Below are positions 1 to 5,181 of a stretch of DNA of 6,887 nucleotides, piece by piece. Under the pieces are notes generated by a model that saw only the letters and a program-made list of their open reading frames with translations, was not told the DNA's origin and made no database searches. Origin of the DNA: JAKZSU01 sp047517485. Its GTDB lineage: Bacteria; Pseudomonadota; Alphaproteobacteria; UBA7887. The stretch lies in the NCBI GenBank assembly GCA_047517485.1, contig JAKZSU010000105.1, positions 1 through 6,887 on the forward strand. Direction: 5' to 3'. The first letter of the stretch is position 1. The number at the start of each line of letters is the position of its first letter. The translations under genes and the position numbers were made by a program.

Positions 1-608
1 TAGTTCTTTTTTTCGGAAACCGATTTGGCCAAGCTCACCAGATCGAACAGCGGTTGGGTGATCGCCCCTTGAAAACGCTTCGATAACAGATAGGCGGCGG
101 TCAGCGCCGCGCCGGCGATCAACAGGGCAATGCCGGTAAAAGCCGATAGACGGGCCTCGAGTGCCCTCAGATCGGAGCGGAAAAAGACCTGCCCTATCCG
201 CTCGCCTTCCAGTGCCACCGCATGGGTGAAGTGCAGTTCGCCGTCGCGAAATTCATGCCCCGACGCGGGTGGGCTGGGGGGACAGGAAAGTCCTTGATCG
301 ACGGTCCGAACATAGTGTGCGAACGAATCGCCACCATCGTCGTAGATGCAGGCCGCGACAATATTTGGCTGAGCGCGCAGAGCGCCGAGGACATCGGTCG
401 CGGCGGCCTGGTCTCCGAATACCAGCGCCACCGCGCTGTTGTCGGCGATAACTTGCGACAGGATCTCCAGGTCGCGGACCATATCGTCACGCGGGGTCGT
501 AAAGTCGTACGCGATAAACGCCACCGATGCCAGGAGCAGCGCGGCGCCGCTTGCCAAGACGGTGGTGCGAGTAAGCTTTTGCCGGATCGAGGCGCGGCGA
601 AATATCAT
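1..608 (-). CDS. CHASE8-HAMP membrane sensor, N-terminal part (runs off left edge)
   Basis: The frame is open from an ATG at 608 to the window edge, giving 202 residues and no stop. Residues 1-15 are basic (MIFRRASIRQKLTR). A first membrane helix lies at about 16-36, a periplasmic domain at about 37-155, and a second helix at about 156-175. The HAMP start (ITQPLFDLVSLAKSV, with the usual Pro at 186) follows. The IRQKLT start, the DLEILSQVIADNSAVALVFGD stretch (split here as DLEILSQVIA and DNSAVALVFGD) and the later AACIYD strand fit the CHASE8 periplasmic domain found in YfiN-type and histidine kinase sensors. The start lies 7 nt after the stop of the YfiR gene, so the two are probably cotranscribed. 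The Shine-Dalgarno is weak (GGCG). The output domain lies outside the window, so diguanylate cyclase and histidine kinase are both possible. The sensor role is well supported; the domain name is from recalled family features. Confidence 0.85.
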   Translation of the reverse strand, partial: MIFRRASIRQKLTRTTVLASGAALLLASVAFIAYDFTTPRDDMVRDLEILSQVIADNSAVALVFGDQAAATDVLGALRAQPNIVAACIYDDGGDSFAHYVRTVDQGLSCPPSPPASGHEFRDGELHFTHAVALEGERIGQVFFRSDLRALEARLSAFTGIALLIAGAALTAAYLLSKRFQGAITQPLFDLVSLAKSVSEKKN

Positions 609-615
609 CGCCGAT

Positions 616-1194
616 CTATTCGACGATATCGGCGAGATTGAGCAGTTTGGAGCTCATTTTCAAGCGCGTGCGGGAAATCACGGACTGGTTGACTTCAAAC
701 CGAATTTTGTTCTTTTTGCGCACCATGTTGATCATTCCCCCGTTATGGGCGAAACGATCCATGTCGCCGACGGTCAGAATGTCCGATCCCGCCAAGGCGT
801 TGAAAATGTCCCCGATGCCGGCGCGCCTCGATCGGGTGACGAACATGACGTGACACTTTCGGTGCCCATTCAATCTGTTCGCTCGGTAGACGATTATGGT
901 CCGTCCCTTGACTCGCTTGTTTTCGACCAGCTCTTCCAGGCTGCCGCCAAACGGATCCTCGCCGATGATGCAGAACACCATTGGCGAGGATACGTCGACA
1001 AAAGTGTCGTCGGGCCAATCGACGAATTTGGCGAAGTTGTAGAGAAACGCGGCCTTGAGCCGGTACTCGCGCTCAGCGGTCACATCCTGCGCCCCGACCG
1101 GCCCCCCGACCGGCCAAGCGCAGAAAGCCAATACGCCGATCAGGCACAGCGACATGCGCGATGCCAGGCGAATGAATTTCCCTAAAATACCCAT
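616..1194 (-). CDS. YfiR/DUF4154 family periplasmic protein
   Basis: The protein has 192 residues. A signal peptide covers about 1-35: basic start with K6, R10 and R13, hydrophobic core SLCLIGVLAFCAW, likely cut after VGAQ. The mature start EYRLKAAFLYNFAKFVDWP is the DUF4154 hallmark. It is followed by FCIIGEDPFG (about 74-83), the KGRTIIVYRA strand, KCHVMFVTRS (113-122), ILTVGDMDRFAHNGGMINMV (split as ILTVGDMDRF and AHNGGMINMV, 139-158) and a C-terminal helix. C75 and C114 are 39 apart, the spacing I recall for the C71-C110 disulfide of Pseudomonas YfiR; a second pair is absent. In that system YfiR represses the CHASE8 cyclase YfiN, and here a CHASE8 sensor gene follows directly. The ATG at 1194 overlaps the barrel gene by 13 nt, suggesting coupled translation. 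A TTG at 1200 or an ATG at 1155 are alternative starts, and no strong ribosome-binding site decides. Confidence 0.9.
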   Translation of the reverse strand: MGILGKFIRLASRMSLCLIGVLAFCAWPVGGPVGAQDVTAEREYRLKAAFLYNFAKFVDWPDDTFVDVSSPMVFCIIGEDPFGGSLEELVENKRVKGRTIIVYRANRLNGHRKCHVMFVTRSRRAGIGDIFNALAGSDILTVGDMDRFAHNGGMINMVRKKNKIRFEVNQSVISRTRLKMSSKLLNLADIVE

Positions 1195-2258
1195 TGCCAA
1201 CCAATGGCAAAGGTCCGGTCAGTCTCCAACTGTGGACCATGGAGTGACTGATGCATCGGTCTGCCGACCTGAATACCCAGACGCTGACCCTTGAGCATGC
1301 CCTCCGGGATAAAGAAATCGATGCCGAGTTGGAAATCGATGCGATCGCCACCGCGTCGCGTCGGATCGGCGGTCGGGACCATGGCTGGGTTCAAGTCCGG
1401 ATCGGCGCCGTCGATATCGCCCCAGGATTCGGCGTCGAATCGCACGAAGGGGGCCATCCAGTCGGTCCACTCCCAGTTGCCCCAGGCGGCGGCGTGGAAA
1501 CGATTTCCCAGCGCGTAATGATTGCTGTTGCGGCCCAGTCGAATCCGGGTGTCGAACTCGACGCCCCAGGCCAACCGCTCGGATTGCCCAAGATAGGTCA
1601 GACCCGGCAGCAAGTCCACGGTTCCCGACCCGAGTTGCATGGGATAGGGCAGTTTCTGCCTGCCTTGCGACGGATTGGCGAGGAAGTCCCTCTCGTCGAT
1701 CGACCCGGTCGGAAGGCTGAGCCCTGCGACCACGATAAAGCGGTGTTCGTCGGCATTGTGCCGGTAGAATGTATAAAGAGCGCTGAGTTCCGCGTCCCCG
1801 ACCCCGTCCGATTTGGTGGTAAAGCTGACGTTGGTTCGGGTGATGTGGTTCATTTTCTTGCGCACATAGGGAAGCATCCCCATCAACGTCAGATCGTCCG
1901 ACGGCGCATACATGACCATGGCCATATGCATCTCCATGGTCATTTTCAGTGGCGCGACCATGAAATCGTCGAGCACATCGTCCACGCTTACCCTGCTCGT
2001 GCCGTTCCGATTACCCTCCATTTCCATCGACATGTATTTATAGCCGACCATCCATTCGTCCGCCAAATGGGTGTGCGTGCCCAACACGCTGATCGGAACG
2101 ACCTCGACCTCCATGAGTTCCTCGAGGCCGAGATCACCGAAATCGTCGCCGGCCCCATCGCCTTCGCCGTTATCGGCGGCGGCATGCGACAGCATTGCGA
2201 TACTCGCAAACACTGTAAGTGTGGAAATAATTAGGGCGCGACGCCAGATCGCCAGCAT
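1182..2258 (-). CDS. Outer-membrane beta-barrel protein, Phenol_MetA_deg/transporter-like, Met-rich
   Basis: The protein has 358 residues. The signal peptide (about 1-28) is MLAIWRR, a hydrophobic core, then SHAAA. An acidic Gly/Asp linker leads to LEELMEVEVVPISVLGTHTH (45-64), then repeated amphipathic strands and a final TFAIGWQWVF. A terminal Phe with alternating aromatics is the usual outer-membrane insertion signal. Segments such as LPTGSI, KLPYPMQLGSGTVDLLPGLTYLG (23 residues at 203-225, key part MQLGSGT) and DGADPDLNPAMVPTADP match relatives I recall annotated as transporter or Phenol_MetA_deg (PF13557). Residues 106-116 alternate Met at every second position, and Met is also frequent at 76-80 and 126-136. 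It heads the cassette with YfiR and the sensor, so it may supply or sense the signal ligand. The frame is open 72 codons further upstream, but the ATG at 2258 is preferred because it begins the signal peptide. No clear Shine-Dalgarno is seen. The ligand is unknown. Confidence 0.85.
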   Translation of the reverse strand: MLAIWRRALIISTLTVFASIAMLSHAAADNGEGDGAGDDFGDLGLEELMEVEVVPISVLGTHTHLADEWMVGYKYMSMEMEGNRNGTSRVSVDDVLDDFMVAPLKMTMEMHMAMVMYAPSDDLTLMGMLPYVRKKMNHITRTNVSFTTKSDGVGDAELSALYTFYRHNADEHRFIVVAGLSLPTGSIDERDFLANPSQGRQKLPYPMQLGSGTVDLLPGLTYLGQSERLAWGVEFDTRIRLGRNSNHYALGNRFHAAAWGNWEWTDWMAPFVRFDAESWGDIDGADPDLNPAMVPTADPTRRGGDRIDFQLGIDFFIPEGMLKGQRLGIQVGRPMHQSLHGPQLETDRTFAIGWQWVF

Positions 2259-2414
2259 GCCCGCGAGATAGCGATAGGGTTGAGTTCTCGATGAGACAGA
2301 GACGCGGAACTGGGTCCATCTGCGCCGCGGTAACGCCGCTCGATGCGCGGCACCGGGCCGACGGTCCCGCGAGGGCGCGATGAAATCGTGACCGTCGGGT
2401 TCGCTCCGTTGATG

Positions 2415-2428
2415 TTGCGCGCGCGCAA
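2415..2428. repeat. Perfect 14-bp palindrome, alternating GC core
   Basis: TTGCGCGCGCGCAA reads the same on both strands, with its centre between 2421 and 2422. It lies 157 nt upstream of the barrel gene's start and 235 nt upstream of the binding-protein start. It could be a dimeric regulator site or a Z-DNA-prone tract. Chance is also possible in GC-rich DNA. Function is inferred only. Confidence 0.45.
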
Positions 2429-2650
2429 TCAGCTTCCCACTCCCTGCACCTTCGGCAAGTCGCGCGTGCCCCAATCACGTGCTTGTACTAGGGCTTGAGA
2501 TAGGTCGATCAAGTGGCAAAGCAATTTGCAACAAAGTTGTATATCGTCGCTCACCCACGCGGCCGGCGCTTGCGTCGCCGGGTCAGCCACGCCTACACTT
2601 CAAATACCTTACTCAGATTCTGGACACGGCCGGCGGAAATCCCTCGCCAC

Positions 2651-2655
2651 AGGAG
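2651..2655 (+). promoter_or_regulatory. Ribosome-binding site of the binding-protein gene
   Basis: AGGAG lies 7 nt before the ATG at 2663. It decides this start over the longer GTG frame at 2513, which has no such site. Confidence 0.85.
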
Positions 2656-2662
2656 CGACACC

Positions 2663-3877
2663 ATGATCGGCACCACGGCACGGATCGCACTTTGCACCCT
2701 TGGTTGGTTATTATTCGTGGCCGGCGCCCCGGCCGCCGAGACCAAATTCGGCCCCGGCGTCACCGACACCTCGATACGTGTCGGTCATACCAATCCCTAT
2801 AGCGGGCCGTTGTCGGCCTACGGCGCGATCGGGCGCGGTCATGGCGCGTATTTCGACATGATCAATGCGCAGGGCGGAATCAACGGCCGGACCATCGAGT
2901 TCGTCACCCTCGACGACGCCTACAGTCCGCCGAAGACCGTCGAGCAGACCCGCCGCCTGGTCGAGAAGGAAGAGGTTCTGCTGTTGTTCGGCATGTCGGG
3001 CACGCCGACCAATACGGCGATTCATAAATACGTCAATGCCAAGAAGGTGCCGCACCTGTTCCTGCTCACCGGCGCGTCGAAATGGGGCCAGCCCGAGGCC
3101 TATCCCTGGACCATGGGGTGGCAGCCGCCGTATTCGGTGGAAGCGAAGATCTACGCGAAATACATTCTCGACACGGTGACCGATCCGCAAATCGCGATCC
3201 TCTATCAGAACGACGACTACGGCAAAGACTACATCAACGGCTTCAAGGAAGGGCTCGGCGACGCGGCAAGCGACCTGATTGTCGCCGAGACCACCTACCA
3301 ACCGATGGACCCGACGATCGACGCGCAAATCCTCGAATTGGCGAACTCGGGCGCCAATGTCTTCTTCAACGTCTCGGTCTCGAAATTCAGCTCGCAGGCG
3401 ATCCGCCGAGTCCACGATCTGGGGTGGCGCCCGCTGCACATTCTCAACAATGTCTCGACGTCTGTCGAGGCGGTCTTGGCGATCGCCGGTCTCGACAAGG
3501 CGGTCGGCCTGGTGAGTTCGACGTTTCTCAAGGACCCGACCGATCCGCAATGGGCCGATGACGAAGATGTCTTGGCTTGGTCGGCGTGGATGGATCAGTA
3601 CAATCCGGGCGCCGACAAGCGCGACGTGTTCAATGTGACCGGCATGTCGCTCGCCGCGACCTTGGTGAAGGTTCTCGAGCAGTGCGGCGACGATCTGACC
3701 CGTGAGAACGTCATCCGCCAGGCGGCGAATCTGACCGATGTCGATATCCCGATGTTGCTGCCCGGCATCACCGTGACCACCGCCGCGGACGATTTCTACC
3801 CGATCCAACAACTCCGCCTGATGCGTTTCAACGGCGAAACCTGGGACCTGTTCGGCGACCTTATCGAGGTGAAATAG
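2663..3877 (+). CDS. ABC transporter substrate-binding protein, branched-chain amino acid (LivK/Peripla_BP_6) type
   Basis: The protein has 404 residues, the usual size for the family. The signal peptide is about 1-25, cut near APA/AET. The mature start GVTDTSIRVGHTNPYSGPLS is the type I periplasmic-binding fold opening (first strand and ligand loop). GGINGRTIEFVTLDDAYSP (71-89), the QTRRLVEKEEVLLLFG segment, VPHLFLLTGASKWG (129-142) and ILYQNDDYGKDYINGFKEGL (179-198, the second-lobe strand and helix) follow, all typical of Peripla_BP_6. The ATG at 2663 has AGGAG at 2651-2655 with 7-nt spacing. A GTG-initiated extension to 2513 would put arginine-rich sequence before the signal peptide and is rejected. 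It should bind a small ligand (amino acid, amide or aromatic acid) in the periplasm. No permease or ATPase gene is beside it, so the partner is elsewhere or the protein acts in sensing. Ligand not predictable. Confidence 0.95.
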   Translation: MIGTTARIALCTLGWLLFVAGAPAAETKFGPGVTDTSIRVGHTNPYSGPLSAYGAIGRGHGAYFDMINAQGGINGRTIEFVTLDDAYSPPKTVEQTRRLVEKEEVLLLFGMSGTPTNTAIHKYVNAKKVPHLFLLTGASKWGQPEAYPWTMGWQPPYSVEAKIYAKYILDTVTDPQIAILYQNDDYGKDYINGFKEGLGDAASDLIVAETTYQPMDPTIDAQILELANSGANVFFNVSVSKFSSQAIRRVHDLGWRPLHILNNVSTSVEAVLAIAGLDKAVGLVSSTFLKDPTDPQWADDEDVLAWSAWMDQYNPGADKRDVFNVTGMSLAATLVKVLEQCGDDLTRENVIRQAANLTDVDIPMLLPGITVTTAADDFYPIQQLRLMRFNGETWDLFGDLIEVK

Positions 3878-3889
3878 GCGCGGCCCGCG

Positions 3890-4561
3890 TTACTCGACGA
3901 TGTCGTTGCGCCAAATCTCGAAGCGGGTCGAGTTGATGATTTCCTCGCCGTTCTCGAAGCTGCGGTAGAATTGGGTGAACAGCTCGATCGTGCGGTTGCC
4001 GAGATCCTTGGCGCAGCGTTCCTTGGTGAACACGCCGCCGACTTCGCCCTCGCTGCCCTCGGGCTCAAGGTTTATGCACCGCCAGCCGTCCATGCCGAAG
4101 CGCGCCTTGACCTTGCGCGAGAGCACCCGCGCCCGGCGCTTGTTATAGGGGCGCGCGGTGGGATCGGTCAGCGCGCGTAATCCGGCGACCGTGCCGCTCG
4201 CGTCGAACAGCAGCGAGATAATCACCGGATGACCGGCGATCGCGGTGCCTTCCAGATCGTCGAACAGCACCTCCGAGTCGTCGTAGCGAAACGCCACTTC
4301 GTGCAGCCCGCGCGAGTCCACCGGACAGTCGGCGAAGGCGTGCCAGCCGGCGATCTCCGTGCCCGCCTCGGCACCGTCGCGGCCACAGGTGAATCCAAGA
4401 TAGCCCTCTTGCGGCAGGTCGGCGGTGGTCAGCCCGACGATGAAACCGCGCACGTCGCCGCGCCGTGACGACTCGGCGTCGGCGCCGCCGCCTGCCAGCA
4501 CGGCGGCCAGCGCCAGTCCCACCAGCCCCGCAAATCCCCGTTTTGGTGTCGTATTCGCCAT
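3890..4561 (-). CDS. Secreted four-cysteine protein of unknown function
   Basis: I do not recognise a named family. The protein has 223 residues. The signal peptide is about 1-29 (basic TPKR, hydrophobic AGLVGLALAAVLA, cut near ADA/ESS), with no lipobox. The mature part has four cysteines: C59 (GFTCG), C79 (FADCPVD), C162 (WRCINLE) and C183 (ERCAKDL), enough for two disulfides. Other striking stretches are GHPVIISLLFDASGTVAGLR (110-129), which reads as two paired beta strands, then TDPTARPYNKRRARVL, and RFGMDGWRCINL. A possible reading is a beta-rich periplasmic domain. The ATG at 4561 has GAGGA (4570-4574 on this strand) 8 nt ahead, which decides it over the upstream ATG at 4651. Its 3' end converges on the binding-protein gene with only 12 nt between stops. 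It is divergent from the Cys-rich/cytochrome block, so a shared regulatory region is plausible. Confidence that it is a gene is high; function is unknown. Confidence 0.85.
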   Translation of the reverse strand: MANTTPKRGFAGLVGLALAAVLAGGGADAESSRRGDVRGFIVGLTTADLPQEGYLGFTCGRDGAEAGTEIAGWHAFADCPVDSRGLHEVAFRYDDSEVLFDDLEGTAIAGHPVIISLLFDASGTVAGLRALTDPTARPYNKRRARVLSRKVKARFGMDGWRCINLEPEGSEGEVGGVFTKERCAKDLGNRTIELFTQFYRSFENGEEIINSTRFEIWRNDIVE

Positions 4562-4576
4562 GATTTCGGTCCTCAA

Positions 4577-4593
4577 GGCGCCGTGGCGGCGCC
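4577..4593 (-). promoter_or_regulatory. Leader hairpin abutting the ribosome-binding site of the four-cysteine gene
   Basis: The arms GGCGCCG and CGGCGCC are perfect (7 bp) around a 3-nt loop. In the minus-strand transcript the hairpin ends 2 nt before the GAGGA ribosome-binding site. This placement could affect mRNA stability or initiation. Seen directly; the regulatory role is inferred. Confidence 0.5.
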
Positions 4594-4671
4594 GCATATC
4601 CGGTCGAATTCCCGTCAATAGGGTCCGAGTCTTACTCTCTGGCTTCCCCAAAGCGCAATCTATTGGTATTC

Positions 4672-4701
4672 TTCGCCCTCCTAAAGTAGGGCACGGGCGA
4701 A
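4672..4701. repeat. 7-bp inverted repeat with internal alternative stem
   Basis: TTCGCCC (4672-4678) and GGGCGAA (4695-4701) are perfect complements around a 16-nt loop. Inside, GCCCT (4675-4679) could pair instead with AGGGC (4688-4692), so the two stems are mutually exclusive. It lies about 110 nt upstream of the minus-strand gene start and 180 nt before the plus-strand one. It may be an operator or a leader structure, or may be chance. Confidence 0.35.
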
Positions 4702-4807
4702 TTGGAGGTCCGGTTCGCGAAGGGTCGTTCGAACCACGCCGAGCAAAAGAAGCGTGGCTGGGCGATGATCGTGCCGAATTAGGGGTCCTTGCCTGGGGGC
4801 AGGGATT

Positions 4808-4831
4808 TTGGGCTAGTGGATTGGGCTAGTG
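4808..4831 (+). repeat. 11-bp direct repeat, 13-bp period, upstream of the Cys-rich/cytochrome run
   Basis: TTGGGCTAGTG occurs at 4808-4818 and again at 4821-4831. With the next two bases the units match at 12 of 13 positions. The repeat ends 51 nt before the ATG at 4883, where an activator or repressor site could sit. The 13-bp period is not an integral number of helix turns, so two monomers on the same face are less likely. Function is inferred. Confidence 0.5.
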
Positions 4832-4870
4832 AAAAGGCGCGGACGATCGCCATGGCCCGCGTCGAAGACG

Positions 4871-4878
4871 AGGGAGGA
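4871..4878 (+). promoter_or_regulatory. Ribosome-binding site of the Cys-rich small protein gene
   Basis: AGGGAGGA sits just before the ATG at 4883 (4-nt gap from its end). It marks MKKTLL as the true start rather than upstream in-frame codons. Confidence 0.85.
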
Positions 4879-4882
4879 AACC

Positions 4883-5113
4883 ATGAAAAAAACACTTCTC
4901 GCGATCGCGGGCGCGGTTGTCATCGGTCTCGCGTCACCCGTGTTAGCGGCCGAGCCGACCGCGGCCGAGCAAACCTCGCCGGAGCAGGTTCAGCTTTGCG
5001 AGGCCGGTTTGCAGGGGTGCCAGGCGGGCCACGTCAATGAATGCACGATCGCGCTCAAGACCTGTGTTGGTGAGCAACGCCAGCAGGCGATGAAGCTGAT
5101 GGAAGCCAGCTGA
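4883..5113 (+). CDS. Small exported protein with CX6C-X7-CX6C cysteine pattern
   Basis: I do not recognise a named family. The protein has 76 residues. The signal peptide is MKKTLLAIAGAVVIGLASPV then LAA, cut near residue 22-23. The mature protein of about 53 residues has cysteines 39, 46, 54 and 61. Two CX6C units are separated by 7 residues, in sequence of helical character (QLCEAGLQGC, then ECTIALKTC). Cysteines at i and i+7 fall on one helix face, so two antiparallel helices could be stapled by C39-C61 and C46-C54, an architecture like the CX9C hairpins of CHCH proteins but with shorter spacing. It has a strong ribosome-binding site and stands first in the plus-strand run. A GC-rich hairpin follows it, so it may be more abundant than the downstream genes. 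It could be a redox partner, a heme or metal chaperone, or an assembly factor for the nearby cytochrome; none is shown. Confidence 0.8.
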   Translation: MKKTLLAIAGAVVIGLASPVLAAEPTAAEQTSPEQVQLCEAGLQGCQAGHVNECTIALKTCVGEQRQQAMKLMEAS

Positions 5114-5141
5114 CCCGCGATCGAACCAAAAAATTGCGGCG

Positions 5142-5169
5142 GGCTCGCGCTCTTGATTGGGCGCGAGCC
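5142..5169 (+). terminator. GC-rich hairpin between the Cys-rich gene and the first Sel1 gene
   Basis: The stem GGCTCGCGC / GCGCGAGCC has 9 perfect base pairs around a 10-nt loop. Only a weak T run follows (TTCTCC). It begins 28 nt after the stop at 5113 and ends 12 nt before the ATG at 5182. It may act as a partial terminator, attenuator or processing site that lowers expression of the downstream genes. The poor T tract argues against a full intrinsic terminator. Confidence 0.5.
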
Positions 5170-5181
5170 TTCTCCGTATCG

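Larger units (their letters stand above)
2259..2662. other. Divergent intergenic region between barrel gene and binding-protein gene
   Basis: These 404 nt separate the minus-strand barrel gene from the plus-strand binding-protein gene and must carry the promoters of both. I see no convincing sigma-70 pair on either strand. What is present: a perfect palindrome at 2415-2428, an AT-rich patch with small inverted repeats at about 2516-2545, a CCGGCG/CGCCGG hairpin with a 7-nt loop at 2563-2581, and the AGGAG ribosome-binding site at 2651-2655. Open frames continue into it from both genes, but they read as arginine-rich GC-driven sequence without signal peptides, so I treat the region as non-coding. 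Confidence 0.6.
4562..4882. other. Divergent intergenic region with repeats and hairpins
   Basis: These 321 nt separate the four-cysteine gene (minus) from the Cys-rich/Sel1/cytochrome run (plus). It is visibly richer in A and T than the genes. It contains a hairpin at 4577-4593, inverted repeats at 4672-4701 and 4712-4735, a direct repeat at 4808-4831 and the AGGGAGGA ribosome-binding site at 4871-4878. A TTGACG box reading leftwards near 4615 resembles a -35, but no -10 sits at proper spacing, so I do not call a promoter. I see no credible small gene in it. Confidence 0.6.

Noticed and set aside
439..1185. A 248-codon open frame on the plus strand
   Set aside because: It is antisense to the YfiR gene and the sensor start, both of which match known families.
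1251..2234. A 327-codon open frame on the plus strand
   Set aside because: It is antisense to the barrel gene, whose signal peptide, strand pattern and terminal Phe are clear. Its product is rich in His, Arg and Gly with no recognisable domain, as expected for the opposite strand of GC-rich coding DNA.
2259..2474. A 72-codon upstream extension of the barrel gene
   Set aside because: The extension is polar and arginine-rich and would bury the signal peptide starting at 2258.
2513..2662. A GTG-initiated 50-residue extension of the binding protein
   Set aside because: It has no ribosome-binding site and precedes a clear signal peptide, whereas the ATG at 2663 has AGGAG at 7-nt spacing.
2711..3811. 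A 366-codon open frame on the minus strand
   Set aside because: It lies fully antisense to the substrate-binding protein gene and reads as an Arg/Asp/Val-rich shadow product without a signal or motifs.
3878..3889. A possible bidirectional terminator between the convergent stop codons
   Set aside because: CGCGG-C-CCGCG is symmetric, but the usable stem is only 4 bp with a 3-nt loop and there is no T tract on either strand.
4712..4735. A GGTTCG...CGAACC element resembling a tRNA T-arm
   Set aside because: The flanking bases give no T-stem, acceptor stem or anticodon arm, so it is only a 6-bp inverted repeat with a 12-nt loop.
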